A stretch of 54,928 bases of DNA, taken from assembly GCF_029869215.1 (NCBI RefSeq), contig NZ_JARWPM010000412.1, forward strand, positions 1 to 54,928, given 5' to 3'. This document shows positions 1 to 8,799 of this stretch, piece after piece. The DNA comes from Nocardia carnea (lineage in GTDB: Bacteria; Actinomycetota; Actinomycetes; Mycobacteriales; Mycobacteriaceae). Below the pieces are notes generated by a model, which was not told where the DNA came from, did not search any database, and saw nothing but the letters and a program-made list of their open reading frames with translations. Position numbers and translations under genes: made by a program. The first letter of the stretch is position 1. Every line of letters begins with the position of its first letter.

Positions 1-120
1 CGGCCCCCGGCGGGGGGGGGGGGGGGGCTCCCCCCCGCCCCCCCCCCGCGGCCCTACACCCGCCGCGGCCCCCCGCTTCACCCCCGCGCCGCGGCCCCCC
101 TGTGTGGCGCCCCCCCCCTC
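1..120. other. Low-quality contig end
   Basis: The first ~120 bases are runs of G and C (for example a run of more than ten G near position 12-27 and long C runs up to position 118) with no gene-like codon pattern. A matching low-quality stretch closes the window. The simplest reading is degraded sequence at an assembly end, so nothing should be annotated from it. Confidence 0.8.
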
Positions 121-128
121 TTCCGTTT

Positions 129-151
129 CCGGCCCCGCCTATCGGGGCCGG
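129..151 (-). terminator. Hairpin terminator of UPF0182 gene
   Basis: A perfect 9-bp stem (129-137 pairing with 143-151) with a 5-nt loop lies 14 bases past the TAA stop of the minus-strand UPF0182 gene. There is no clear U tract on the minus strand, so it is an actinobacterial-type hairpin terminator by position and strength only. Confidence 0.5.
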
Positions 152-164
152 TAGAGCGGAACCC

Positions 165-3164
165 TTATCTCCCGGCGTCCTGATAGGCCTTGACCGCGGC
201 CTCCAGCTCGTCGAGCGCCCGGCCGAAGTCCTCGAAATTACCGGTGCGCATCGCGGTGCGTACCGCCTCGATCTTGCGGTTCAGCTCGGCCGCGGCGGCA
301 TTCTGCGCCGCCGAACCCGTAGCCGCCGGCGGCGGAGCGGTACCCCCGTTGGTGCCGGCGCCCTGATTCTCGGGCCGGTCCTCCGTGTCGGCCGGTGGCG
401 GTGTGGCGCCGGGGCTGGGCCGGGTGGCCGGATCACCGCCCGACGGGGTCGCCAGCGCGCCCGCGCCGGGCAGGACCTGATTCAGCGCATCGGCCAGGGT
501 CGAGCCGTAGCCGACCTTCACACTTCCGGCCTGGTCGCGGTAGCTCACCAGTACGCGCAGCAGCTGGGGGAACGTCGCGGTGTTCTGGCCGGTATTGCGC
601 TCGTTGTAGAACGGCTCGACGTAGAGGATCCCGCCGTCGGCCACGGGCAAGGTCAGCAGATTGCCATATCTGATCTTGTTCGAGTTCGACAGCAGGGTCT
701 TCTCCTGGGAGACCTGGGGTGCCGTCGTCATGGTGTTCTGCGTCTGCTGCGGACCTTGGGTCTGGGTATCGGTCGGTAGCTGCAGAATTCTGAACTTGCC
801 GTAACCCTCGGGGTCGGAGTTCACCGATATATAGGACGACAGGAACTGCCGGTTGTACCCGACCATCGCGCTGGTCAGGTTGAACACCGGCTTGGCGGTC
901 TTCGGATCACCGAGCAGCACGTAGTAGGGCGGCTGGCTGGCCGAGACACCCTCCACCGTCGGATCGGCGGGCACCGACCAGAAGGCGTTGTTGGTGAAGA
1001 ACTCGCGCGGATCGTCCACGTGGTACTTCGTGAGCATCTCGCGCTGGACCTTGAACAGATCCTCCGGGTAGCGGAAGTGCGCGCGCAGCTCGGGGCTGAT
1101 CTCGCTCTCCGGGTTCACCGCGTCCGGGAACACCCCGCGCCAGGCCTTCAGGACCGGGTCGGTGGGGTCGGTCTCGTACAGTTCGACGGTGCCGTCGTAG
1201 GCATCGACGGTCGCCTTCACCGAGTTGCGGATATAACTGACCTCTTTACGCGGCAGCAGCCGGCCGGTGCGCTGGTCGATACTGTCCTCGATCGCGCCCT
1301 CCAGCGAGGTGGTCTGCGCGTACGGGTAGTTGTCCAGTGTGGTGTAGGCATCCACGATCCACTTGATCCGGCCGTCGACCACCGCGGGGTAGGCGTTGCC
1401 GTCCGTGGTGAGCCACGGCGCGACCTTCTGCACCCGGTCGCGGGGCGAACGGTTGTAGAGAATCTTCGAATCGCCGCTGATCGCCGAGGAGAACAAGATA
1501 TTGCGTTCGGCGTACTTGGCGGCGAAGGCCAGCCGGTTGAACCAGTTGCCGATCGGCACACCACCGGCGCCGTCGTAGGTGAACCGCGCCTGGTCGGTGT
1601 CGTACTCGCGGGGTTCCTGGCCCTCCTCGGTACCGACGATCGCGTAGTCGGGGTCGGACTGCGAGATCAGCTCACCGTAGTAGATCCGCGGCTGCTGAAC
1701 TTTGATCCGCTGCTGATCCTGCGGGGTGAACAGATCGCTGACCAGGAAGATCGGGTACCCGGAGTCGCTGCTACCGCCCGCGGCGTTGGGGTCCTCGGAT
1801 TGCGGCCGGTTGACCCGGTTCGCGGGTGCGGCGACGAAGCCGTTGCCGTGGGTGTAGACGGTGTGCTTGTTGATCCAGTCGGTCTGGTTACCGCTCAGGG
1901 TGGCCGGCGAGAGCTCGCGGGCCGCGACGATGTAGTCCTGGACCTGGCCGTTGATCTCGTACCGGTCGATATCGAGTTCCTCGGGGAAGCCGTAGAAATT
2001 CTTCAACTGGCGCAGCTGGGTGAAGGTCGGCGACAGGATGTTGGGGTCGAGCAGCCGGGCGTTGGCGATGGTGGCATGGTCGACCGGCACGTTCACCGGG
2101 TTCTTACTGCTCTCACCCTTGTAGTCGACGTATTCGATCTTGTCGTCGGTGATTCCGTAGGCGTGCCGGGTGGCATCGATATTGCGCTCGATGTACTCGC
2201 TCTCCTTCTCCGCGGCGTTCGGGCGCACGGAGAACTGCTCGACCATCAGCGGCCACACCGCCCCGACCAGCACCGACGAGAGCACCAGCAGCGCCGCCGC
2301 CATCGCGGGAACCCGCAGATCACGCAATACGATCCCGGCGAAGAACGCGATCGCGCAGATGATCGCGATGGACATCAGGATCAGCTTGGCCGGCAGCACC
2401 GCGTTGATATCGGTGAACGAGCCACCGTTGAAGGTGGGCTCCTTGCGGCTGCTCATCAGCAGCTGATACCGGTCGAACCAGTACGCGACGGCCTTGAGCA
2501 GAACGAAGGTTCCGGCCAGCGCCGCGAGCTGGATCCGCGCGGGGGCGGTGAGTACGCCCTCGCGTCCGGTCAGCCGCAGGCCACCGAAGATGTAGTGGGT
2601 CACCAGGTTTGCGAAGAACGCGATCACCACGGCGACGAACAGCCAGTTCAGCACCATCCGGTAGAACGGCAGATCGAAGGCGTAGAAACCGACGTCGAGG
2701 CCGAACTGCGGTTCCGTACGCCCGAACGACCCGCCGTGCAGGAACAGCTGAACCGTCACCCAGTTCGACTGCGCCACCAACCCGGACAGCACACCCAGCA
2801 GCGCCGGGATACCGAGCCCGAACAACTTCAGGCGGCTCAGCACCGTGGTGCGGTAGCGCGCGATCGGATCGCCGGCGCCGGAGGTCGGCACGAACACCGG
2901 ACGGGATCGGTAGGCCAGCAGCAACGCCAGCCAGACGATGGCGCCGACCACCAGTGCGACCGCCAGGAAGATCGCGACCCTGGTCAGCAGAACGGTCAGG
3001 TAGACGCCACGGAAATCCACCTCCCCGAACCACAACCAGTTCGTGTAGGTGTCGACGAGCCGCGGCCCTACCAACAGCAGTGCGGCCAGCACCACCGCCG
3101 CGACCAGCAGCAGACGGCTGCGCCGGGACAGCGAGGGTAAACCGGCTTGGGGGCGCATGCCCAC
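165..3164 (-). CDS. UPF0182 family large membrane protein
   Basis: A 999-residue protein matching the UPF0182 family (M. tuberculosis Rv3193c is about the same length). The molecular function of the family is unknown. The N-terminal ~330 residues hold about seven hydrophobic membrane segments, the first at about residues 17-37 followed by the conserved TNWLWFGEV stretch. A long soluble domain follows, and the last ~100 residues are Pro/Ala/Gly-rich with a helical end. I start at GTG 3164, which has GGAGAG 7 nt upstream and matches the family N-terminus (VGMRPQAGLPSLSRRSR); the open frame runs further upstream but lacks family similarity. It is divergent from the PPA1309-family gene, with a 180-bp shared promoter region, and ends in a strong hairpin. 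Confidence 0.9.
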   Translation of the reverse strand: MGMRPQAGLPSLSRRSRLLLVAAVVLAALLLVGPRLVDTYTNWLWFGEVDFRGVYLTVLLTRVAIFLAVALVVGAIVWLALLLAYRSRPVFVPTSGAGDPIARYRTTVLSRLKLFGLGIPALLGVLSGLVAQSNWVTVQLFLHGGSFGRTEPQFGLDVGFYAFDLPFYRMVLNWLFVAVVIAFFANLVTHYIFGGLRLTGREGVLTAPARIQLAALAGTFVLLKAVAYWFDRYQLLMSSRKEPTFNGGSFTDINAVLPAKLILMSIAIICAIAFFAGIVLRDLRVPAMAAALLVLSSVLVGAVWPLMVEQFSVRPNAAEKESEYIERNIDATRHAYGITDDKIEYVDYKGESSKNPVNVPVDHATIANARLLDPNILSPTFTQLRQLKNFYGFPEELDIDRYEINGQVQDYIVAARELSPATLSGNQTDWINKHTVYTHGNGFVAAPANRVNRPQSEDPNAAGGSSDSGYPIFLVSDLFTPQDQQRIKVQQPRIYYGELISQSDPDYAIVGTEEGQEPREYDTDQARFTYDGAGGVPIGNWFNRLAFAAKYAERNILFSSAISGDSKILYNRSPRDRVQKVAPWLTTDGNAYPAVVDGRIKWIVDAYTTLDNYPYAQTTSLEGAIEDSIDQRTGRLLPRKEVSYIRNSVKATVDAYDGTVELYETDPTDPVLKAWRGVFPDAVNPESEISPELRAHFRYPEDLFKVQREMLTKYHVDDPREFFTNNAFWSVPADPTVEGVSASQPPYYVLLGDPKTAKPVFNLTSAMVGYNRQFLSSYISVNSDPEGYGKFRILQLPTDTQTQGPQQTQNTMTTAPQVSQEKTLLSNSNKIRYGNLLTLPVADGGILYVEPFYNERNTGQNTATFPQLLRVLVSYRDQAGSVKVGYGSTLADALNQVLPGAGALATPSGGDPATRPSPGATPPPADTEDRPENQGAGTNGGTAPPPAATGSAAQNAAAAELNRKIEAVRTAMRTGNFEDFGRALDELEAAVKAYQDAGR

Positions 3165-3344
3165 GATGCCACTCTCCAGGGTCCGGCGGCGGGCGAACCG
3201 GTAGCGCCACCGGCCGCTGCGCCGCAGTCCGAATTGTTGCGGGTCGGGTCCGTACGGACCCTCAGCGCCCACTTTACGGAAAACGGACATCTTCGCGACC
3301 GCAGGGTTGCGCGGTGTCGCGGCGGCGGATGCGAGGATGGACCG

Positions 3345-3938
3345 GTGAGCGCCGACCTGCATGCCGAAATCGTCCTTGCCCGTTCCGTCCACGAGGTCGC
3401 CGAGTTCGTGGACGCCGAGGGCTGGGGCAGAGCGCCGCAGATGTTCGCGCTGGTGCGAACCGCTGATCTGGTCGCCGCCGAACCCGCGCTCATCGATCAG
3501 GTCGACGCCACCGACGAACTCACTCCGGTGGCCCAGGATCCACTGCCCGACTCGGTGGCCGCCGGAACCATGCCGCTGGACGAGTTCCTGGCCACCACCA
3601 GCTGGCCGCCCGCCGTGGCCGGTTGTGTGCTGGTGCAGGAGATCGTCGTCCTGCCGCCGGATGCCGAGGACGCGCTCGACGATGCCCTGACACCGCTGCT
3701 GGCCGACGCCGATGCCGCCGACGCCGCCGGCCGGGCCGCCGCGCACGCGCATCCCGAACGTCGCGACGCGCGCCTGTTCGCCGCGGCGCTACGCAGCGGA
3801 AACAGCCTGTGCCTGTTGCAGTTACGTCCGGAAGACGAAGACGAGGAAGCGGACGCACTGGACCTGCGCACCTACCCGAACCTCGCCCCGAACCTGGTCG
3901 AGGCGCTGCGGCATACGCTGGAGGAGTCCGGCGACTGA
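3345..3938 (+). CDS. PPA1309 family protein
   Basis: A 197-residue, acidic, soluble protein with no signal peptide. It matches the actinobacterial family named after Propionibacterium PPA1309, whose function is unknown. GTG 3345 follows a GAGGA-type ribosome-binding site and gives the family N-terminus with an early HAEIVLARSVHEVAEFVD helix. The C-terminal half contains an Asp/Ala-rich linker and ends with the conserved LRTYPNLAPNLVEALRHTL helix. In mycolata this gene sits between the UPF0182 and the PDZ protease genes, as here, so a link to envelope or membrane-protein quality control is conceivable, but only by location. Confidence 0.8.
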   Translation: MSADLHAEIVLARSVHEVAEFVDAEGWGRAPQMFALVRTADLVAAEPALIDQVDATDELTPVAQDPLPDSVAAGTMPLDEFLATTSWPPAVAGCVLVQEIVVLPPDAEDALDDALTPLLADADAADAAGRAAAHAHPERRDARLFAAALRSGNSLCLLQLRPEDEDEEADALDLRTYPNLAPNLVEALRHTLEESGD

Positions 3939-3961
3939 GCGCCGCCCGGCGATCCACCCGT

Positions 3962-3985
3962 CGCCCCGGCGCGGGCGGCGGGGCG
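3962..3985. terminator. Possible bidirectional terminator
   Basis: The 56-bp gap between the convergent PPA1309-family and PDZ-protease genes contains a GC-rich inverted repeat, CGCCCCG at 3962-3968 and CGGGGCG at 3979-3985. It could end transcription from both sides. The stem is short and the region is GC-rich, so chance is possible. Confidence 0.35.
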
Positions 3986-3994
3986 GTGCCGGCG

Positions 3995-5020
3995 CTAGCT
4001 ACAGCTCGGCGCCTGCCCGCCCGCCGCAAGATCCTCCAGGGCCTGTACGGCACCGGCCAGAGTCTCCACCCGCACCAGCCGCAGGCCGTCCGGAACCCGC
4101 TGGATCGCCTCGTTGCAGTTACCTGCCGGCACCAGGAAGGTTTCGGCACCCGCCTCGCGGGCAGCCATCATCTTGTACTGGATACCGCCGATCGCGCCGA
4201 CCTTGCCGTTCTCGTCGATGGTTCCGGTGCCGGCCACGAACGAGCCACCGTCCAGATCACCGGGACTCAGCTTCTCCACCAGCGCCAGGCTGAACATCAG
4301 ACCGGCGGACGGCCCGCCGATATCGGGCAGGTAGAACTCGACCTTCATCGGCGGCGCCGCGGCCTCGGTGGTGGTCACGCCGAGAAAGCCTTTGGCGGGG
4401 TCGTCCGGGCGGGCACCGAGAGTGACGTTCACCGTCTGTTCGGCACCGTCGCGCCGGATCACCATCGGCAGCACAGTCCCGGGTGGCTGATTCGACACCG
4501 CGGCGACGACATCGGCCGGGGTGGAAATCGGGGTGCCGTTCACGCTGACGATCTGGTCGTCCGGGCGCAGCACATCGCGGGCCGGGGCCTGCTCGGCCAC
4601 CTCGTGCACCAGCACCGCGGTCGGCAGGTTGAGCTGGCGCATCGCCGCCACCTCGGCATTGCTCTCCGAGGTGCTGAACTCCTGCTCGTTGGACTTGTCG
4701 ACTTCCTCGCGGGTGAGCCCGGGCGGATACACCTCGGCGCGCGGCACGATGCCGTGCCGCCCACTGACCCAGAAACCGAGAGCCTCGAACAGCGTCAGGC
4801 CGTCACGCATGGCGATCGTGGTCATATTGAGGTGCCCGGCGGTGCGGTCCACCTCGGCCCCGGTGACCTCGACGACCTCGCGTCCCTCGAACTTCCCCAG
4901 CGTGTCGTGCGTGGGTCCGGGTCCGAGCGCGACAAAAGGCACCGTGTACACGCTGCCGATCACGCCGAGCAGCACAACGGGGACCAGGGCGACCAGCAGC
5001 GTGATGATCCGACGATTCAC
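3995..5020 (-). CDS. Lon-like serine protease with PDZ domain
   Basis: A 341-residue membrane-anchored protease homologous to Rv3194c (YlbL/PDZ-Lon type). One N-terminal membrane segment (about residues 5-28) precedes a PDZ domain (about 125-205; LRPDDQIVSVNG is the typical PDZ core) and a Lon-type S16 domain. The catalytic Ser lies in DIGGPSAGL (about residue 236) and the catalytic Lys in IGGIQYKMMAA (about 283), so the Ser-Lys dyad is intact. Such proteins are thought to cleave substrates on the outer face of the membrane. I place the start at GTG 5020 because it immediately precedes the membrane anchor. There is no good Shine-Dalgarno, but TAGTGT lies 7 nt upstream (5028-5033), which fits a leaderless transcript. 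Confidence 0.85.
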   Translation of the reverse strand: MNRRIITLLVALVPVVLLGVIGSVYTVPFVALGPGPTHDTLGKFEGREVVEVTGAEVDRTAGHLNMTTIAMRDGLTLFEALGFWVSGRHGIVPRAEVYPPGLTREEVDKSNEQEFSTSESNAEVAAMRQLNLPTAVLVHEVAEQAPARDVLRPDDQIVSVNGTPISTPADVVAAVSNQPPGTVLPMVIRRDGAEQTVNVTLGARPDDPAKGFLGVTTTEAAAPPMKVEFYLPDIGGPSAGLMFSLALVEKLSPGDLDGGSFVAGTGTIDENGKVGAIGGIQYKMMAAREAGAETFLVPAGNCNEAIQRVPDGLRLVRVETLAGAVQALEDLAAGGQAPSCS

Positions 5021-5126
5021 TCGGTCAACACTAGCGATCCGAACCCGCCCGGCACCGACAGGCACGCGCGGGTCACCGCAACGTGCCCTCTCCGGGCCGG
5101 CCCGAGGTCACGATCCCGCGCAGCGC

Positions 5127-5384
5127 TCAGGCCAGCCGGGCGAGGGCCTGCTTGACCTCGGCCAGCGACGGGTTCGTCGCGGTCGACCCGTCGGCGAACT
5201 TCACGGTGGGGACCACATGGTTGCCGTTGTTCACGCTGCCCACGAACTCCGCCGAGGCCGGATCCTCCTCGATATCGATCTCGACATAGCTGATCCCGGC
5301 CTCTTTCAGCTGGGTTTTCAACCGGCGGCAGTAGCCGCACCAAGTCGTGGAGTACATGGTCAGATCGGGCGTCGAATCACTCAC
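5127..5384 (-). CDS. mrx1: Mycoredoxin 1 (glutaredoxin-like)
   Basis: An 85-residue glutaredoxin-fold protein with the redox motif WCGYC (Cys16 and Cys19), matching mycoredoxin 1 (Rv3198A, where the motif is also C-x-x-C). Mycoredoxins reduce mixed disulfides with mycothiol, the low-molecular-weight thiol of actinobacteria, in the cytoplasm. The VVPTVKF segment supplies the conserved cis-Pro. GTG 5384 is chosen because it gives the normal family length. It is divergent from uvrD2; in M. tuberculosis the same two genes are also neighbours. Confidence 0.88.
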   Translation of the reverse strand: MSDSTPDLTMYSTTWCGYCRRLKTQLKEAGISYVEIDIEEDPASAEFVGSVNNGNHVVPTVKFADGSTATNPSLAEVKQALARLA

Positions 5385-5620
5385 GCCTGAAACCAACGCA
5401 GTAAAGGGCCCGGGTGTTCCGTCTCGGTAGCCGGAGAGATCGCGCGGGTGCGGCCCACGCTCCGCCGGCCGCAGCGAGCGGCGCCGCCACTGTCCGTGGC
5501 CTCGGCCGCAGCGCATCCGAGGGGTCGCGCACTCGCAAGCGGCACAAGCACCGGGTGAGCCTCGCGACAGCCGGGCGCAGGGGCTGCCGACCTGTCCGGC
5601 GGCCTGTGCACAATGGACGC

Positions 5621-7750
5621 GTGGCCGCCCTCGATCTCTCCGCGCTGGATCCGGAGCAGGCCGCCGCCGTTCGCGCGCCGCGGGGGCCGGTCTGTGTGCT
5701 CGCGGGTGCCGGTACCGGCAAGACGCGCACCATCACCTACCGCATCGCGCATCTGGTGGCGGCCGGGCAGGTGCGCGCCGACCAGGTGCTGGCGGTCACC
5801 TTCACCGCGCGGGCGGCGGGCGAACTCCGGAGCCGACTGCGCACCCTCGGTTTGGGCGACGCGGCGAATACCGTGCAGGCCCGCACTTTTCACGCGGCCG
5901 CACTGCGCCAGCTGCGGTACTTCTGGCCGCAGGTGGTGGGCGAGGTGCCGTGGCGGCTGCTGGACAGCAAGTTTCCGGTGGTCGCCCAGGCCGCGAACCG
6001 GGTGGGGCTCGCCTCGGGCACCGACAGCGTCAAGGATCTGCTGACCGAGATCGAATGGGCCAAATCCGCGCTGATCGCGCCCGAGGACTACGCGGCCGCC
6101 GCCACCACTCGCCGCCGCGATATCCCCTTTCCGGCGGCGCGGATCGGCGAGGTCTACGCAACCTACGAATCGCTGAAGACCACACCCGAGGGCGTACTGC
6201 TCGATTTCGACGATCTGCTGCTGCACACCGCCGCCGCGCTCGAGGACTATCCGGCGGTCGCCGACGAGTTCCGCGAACGGTACCGCTGTTTCGTCGTCGA
6301 CGAGTACCAGGACGTCACTCCGCTACAGCAGCGGGTGCTGGATGCCTGGCTCGGCGACCGCGACGACCTCACCGTGGTGGGTGACGCCAACCAGACCATC
6401 TATTCCTTCACCGGCGCCAGCCCCGGCTATCTGCTCGACTTCTCCCGCCGCTACCCGGACGCCACCGTGGTGCGCCTGGAACGCGACTACCGGTCCACGC
6501 CGCAGGTGGTCGATCTCGCCAACCGGGTGATCGGGATGGCGAAGGGCCGTATCGCCGGGACCCGGCTGCAATTGATCGGACAGCGCGCCGACGGGCCGGA
6601 ACCCGAGTTCGCCGAATACCCCGACCTGCACGCGGAGGCCGCGGCGGTGGCCCGCCGCGTCGGCGAACTGCTGGCCGGCGGCACCGCGGCCGCCGAGATC
6701 GCCGTGCTGTACCGGATCAATGCCCAATCGGAGGCCTACGAGCAGGCGCTCACCGAGCACGGTATCGCCTACCAGGTACGCGGTGGGGAAATGTTCTTCC
6801 AGCGCCCGGAGGTCCGGCAGGCGGTGGCGGAACTACACAAGACGGCGGCCCGCGACGATCTGCCCGCCGCGGCGCGCACCGGCGAACAACTGGTCACCCT
6901 GGTCCGGGCGGCACTGGCCCGGATCGGGCTCACCGCCACCGCCCCGGCCGGGGCGCAGGCCCGGCAGCGCTGGGAATCGCTGGTCGCGCTGGTACGCCTC
7001 ACCGAGGAACTCACCGGGCAACAACCCGCGCTGGACCCGCCGGGATTGCTCCGGGAACTCGCGGCCCGCGCCGAGGCGCGTCACCCACCGACCGTGCAGG
7101 GTGTGACCCTGGCGTCGTTACACGCGGCCAAGGGGCTGGAATGGGACGCGGTGTTCCTGGTCGGGCTCACCGACGGCACCCTGCCGATCACCTATGTGCT
7201 GGGCGGCGACGGAGCGGTCACCGATCCGGCCGCGCTCGAGGAGGAACGCCGGCTGTTCTACGTCGGGGTCACGCGGGCGCGGATCCACCTGTACCTGTCC
7301 TGGGCACTGTCCCGCGGTGACGGTGACCGCCGCAGCCGGCGGCGCTCCCGGTTCCTCACCGGCCTGATCCCCGAGGAGTCCCCGGCCTCCCGGATCGCCA
7401 CACCCACCCGGACCGGTACCGCGGCACCGCGGCCGGTGTGCCGGGTATGCGGCCGGGTGCTGCTCGATCCGGAAGGCCTGCTGCTCCGCCGCTGCAAAAC
7501 CTGTGCGGGCGAACCGGATCTGGAACTACTCGGGGCCCTTCAGGATTGGCGCCGAGAGAAGGCCGCCGAGCTCGCGGTGGATCCGCGCGGCATCCTCGGA
7601 ATCAACACTCTCACCGCGATTGCCGAACAACTGCCCGCGGACGAGGCTGGGCTGGCGGCGCTCGGGGTGGGCGAGGCGAAGCTGCGGCAGTACGGCGCCG
7701 AGGTCCTGGCGATCGTCGGGTCTCGGCGGCGGGCCCTGCCGAAGCCGTAG
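5621..7750 (+). CDS. uvrD2: ATP-dependent DNA helicase UvrD2
   Basis: A 709-residue superfamily 1A helicase. The Walker A motif GAGTGKT is at about residues 29-35, the Walker B/Q-associated motif [11 protein letters not shown] near 227-237, and later helicase motifs include [14 protein letters not shown] and [10 protein letters not shown]. The C-terminus has the two UvrD2 marks: a tetracysteine zinc motif (CRVC and CKTC pairs, about residues 606-628) followed by an HRDC domain (about 640-700). In mycobacteria UvrD2 is an essential 3'-5' helicase/translocase whose zinc module is important for unwinding. The GTG at 5621 gives the family N-terminus; the open frame extends upstream without similarity. 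It lies directly upstream of whiB7. Confidence 0.92.
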   Translation: MAALDLSALDPEQAAAVRAPRGPVCVLAGAGTGKTRTITYRIAHLVAAGQVRADQVLAVTFTARAAGELRSRLRTLGLGDAANTVQARTFHAAALRQLRYFWPQVVGEVPWRLLDSKFPVVAQAANRVGLASGTDSVKDLLTEIEWAKSALIAPEDYAAAATTRRRDIPFPAARIGEVYATYESLKTTPEGVLLDFDDLLLHTAAALEDYPAVADEFRERYRCFVVDEYQDVTPLQQRVLDAWLGDRDDLTVVGDANQTIYSFTGASPGYLLDFSRRYPDATVVRLERDYRSTPQVVDLANRVIGMAKGRIAGTRLQLIGQRADGPEPEFAEYPDLHAEAAAVARRVGELLAGGTAAAEIAVLYRINAQSEAYEQALTEHGIAYQVRGGEMFFQRPEVRQAVAELHKTAARDDLPAAARTGEQLVTLVRAALARIGLTATAPAGAQARQRWESLVALVRLTEELTGQQPALDPPGLLRELAARAEARHPPTVQGVTLASLHAAKGLEWDAVFLVGLTDGTLPITYVLGGDGAVTDPAALEEERRLFYVGVTRARIHLYLSWALSRGDGDRRSRRRSRFLTGLIPEESPASRIATPTRTGTAAPRPVCRVCGRVLLDPEGLLLRRCKTCAGEPDLELLGALQDWRREKAAELAVDPRGILGINTLTAIAEQLPADEAGLAALGVGEAKLRQYGAEVLAIVGSRRRALPKP

Positions 7751-7776
7751 CACGACGCCCCGCAAAACCGCAGGTA

Positions 7777-7814
7777 GAAAATAGGTTGTCGAGCCCGGCG
7801 AGATTGCATATGGT
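7777..7814 (+). promoter_or_regulatory. whiB7 promoter with AT-rich WhiB7 site
   Basis: TTGTCG (7786-7791) and TATGGT (7809-7814) are separated by exactly 17 bp, a standard primary-sigma promoter. An AT-rich GAAAATA (7777-7783) sits just upstream of the -35 element. Known whiB7 promoters in mycobacteria have this arrangement: the AT-hook of WhiB7 contacts an AT-rich block next to the -35 while WhiB7 binds the primary sigma factor. This predicts autoregulation and a leader of about 545 nt. Confidence 0.7.
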
Positions 7815-7893
7815 GGGAATCGCGCTCGGGAGGGTACATCCACGCGCACCATTGGAATATTTCGGATCACGAGTACAGGAGGGAGGCAGACAG

Positions 7894-8229
7894 ATGAACG
7901 GCATGACGAATTACGGAATCGTCACCGTAATCCCGAATACGCGGTTGTCGGCTGTCTCCCGGGGGTTCCTCGCTCTGCAGGGGACCGGCCCGTCCTGCAT
8001 CGATCGTTTCGGTGCGCAGCCGCGTATGCGCTATTCGCACCAGCCGAACATCGTCGAACAGCAGGACCAGTCCGTCGCGATCTGGCACCCGGCAGCTGCC
8101 TTCGCAGCCGCCGGCTCTCTCGCTATCGATCCCGCCGCAGCACCCGCGGTGGCCGATAAGCGAGAGGCAAGCCTCCGCAAAGGACACCACGCGACCGTGA
8201 ACAGGCGGCCCGACCGCCGACCAGGTTAG
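7894..8229 (+). CDS. Upstream ORF in whiB7 leader
   Basis: A 111-codon frame begins at ATG 7894 behind an unusually strong ribosome-binding site (AGGAGGGAGG at 7877-7886) and ends at TAG 8229, about 20 nt before the whiB7 leader terminator. The deduced peptide (start MNGMTNYGIV) resembles no family I recognise and is Arg/Ala/Pro-rich towards its end. By analogy with the mycobacterial whiB7 uORF its translation, rather than its product, is likely the functional output: impaired ribosomes would change folding of the leader and raise whiB7 expression. The mycobacterial uORFs I know of are shorter, so the real translated frame could differ from this one. Confidence 0.5.
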   Translation: MNGMTNYGIVTVIPNTRLSAVSRGFLALQGTGPSCIDRFGAQPRMRYSHQPNIVEQQDQSVAIWHPAAAFAAAGSLAIDPAAAPAVADKREASLRKGHHATVNRRPDRRPG

Positions 8230-8249
8230 GGGTATCACCCCGAACCTCC

Positions 8250-8287
8250 TGGCCACGGGTCGCACATGCGAAACCGTGGCCATTTTT
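8250..8287 (+). terminator. whiB7 leader attenuator (intrinsic terminator)
   Basis: A perfect 9-bp stem TGGCCACGG (8250-8258) with CCGTGGCCA (8274-8282) is followed at once by five T residues (8283-8287). An inner 5-bp stem TCGCA/TGCGA (8260-8264 with 8267-8271) lengthens it. It lies between the uORF stop and whiB7, pointing towards whiB7, so it is a textbook intrinsic terminator used as an attenuator. A GTGGCC inside the uORF (8149-8154) could pair with GGCCAC of the left arm and act as antiterminator. Confidence 0.85.
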
Positions 8288-8291
8288 CTGG

Positions 8292-8356
8292 CCTTCAGCT
8301 CACAAGGCATCGGTTTCGCAGCACGAACACCGAACCGCTGCACAACAAGCTGAAGG
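8292..8356 (+). promoter_or_regulatory. Hairpin covering whiB7 ribosome-binding site
   Basis: A perfect 9-bp inverted repeat, CCTTCAGCT (8292-8300) with AGCTGAAGG (8348-8356), brackets a 47-nt structured loop that itself contains GCAGC/GCTGC and CGGTT/AACCG pairs. The right arm includes the first bases of the AAGGAG Shine-Dalgarno (8354-8359) of whiB7. If formed, it would block initiation, giving a second, translational layer of control below the terminator. Confidence 0.5.
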
Positions 8357-8364
8357 AGAACGAC

Positions 8365-8688
8365 GTGGTCACCACCACCCAGAGTCGGCCACCGGCCACT
8401 ACTGACGTGGCATGTCGCACCGTGGCAACCGATCCCGGAACTCAGCCGCTGACCACCCTGCCCTGCCGGGCGGGTGATCCGGATCTCTGGTTCGCCGAAA
8501 GCCCGGTCCAGCTGGAGCAGGCCAAGGCGCTGTGCGCGTCCTGCCCGATCCGTAAGGGCTGCCTGAGCGCGGCCATCGATCGCCGGGAGCCGTGGGGTGT
8601 CTGGGGCGGGGAGATCTTCGACCAGGGGGTCGTCATCGCCCGTAAGCGCCCGCGGGGCCGGCCGCGCAAGGTCGCCAGCTGTGTCTGA
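8365..8688 (+). CDS. whiB7: Transcriptional regulator WhiB7
   Basis: A 107-residue WhiB-family iron-sulfur protein. The [4Fe-4S] ligands are Cys34, Cys57, Cys60 and Cys66 (CRAGDPDLWF and CASCPIRKGC), followed by the EPWGVWGGE turn at 75-83 that contacts the primary sigma factor. The C-terminal RGRPRK AT-hook (97-102) is diagnostic of WhiB7. WhiB7 activates intrinsic antibiotic-resistance genes in response to ribosome-targeting drugs. GTG 8365 is chosen because AAGGAG lies 5 nt upstream. Two additional Cys (17 and 106) are outside the cluster motif. Convergent with the ABC1 kinase gene. Confidence 0.95.
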   Translation: MVTTTQSRPPATTDVACRTVATDPGTQPLTTLPCRAGDPDLWFAESPVQLEQAKALCASCPIRKGCLSAAIDRREPWGVWGGEIFDQGVVIARKRPRGRPRKVASCV

Positions 8689-8740
8689 GCCGCCCGCGGA
8701 TACGTGCCGGCACCGGAAACGCGGCCCCCGCCGGCGTATC

Positions 8741-8763
8741 GGGGCGGCCAGCGTAACCGCCCC
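8741..8763. terminator. Bidirectional terminator whiB7 / ABC1 kinase
   Basis: GGGGCGG (8741-8747) and CCGCCCC (8757-8763) form a 7-bp stem with a 9-nt loop in the 111-bp gap between two convergent genes. A second small GCCCC/GGGGC stem follows within about 20 bp. Either could end transcription from both directions. Confidence 0.45.
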
Positions 8764-8799
8764 CCGCTGCGGTGCCCCTTGGGGGGCCTCGTTCGCGTT

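Noticed and set aside
1020..3140. Long plus-strand open frame (706 codons) opposite the UPF0182 gene
   Set aside because: It mirrors a well-conserved gene, has no family signature and unnatural composition; high GC removes stop codons on the antisense strand.
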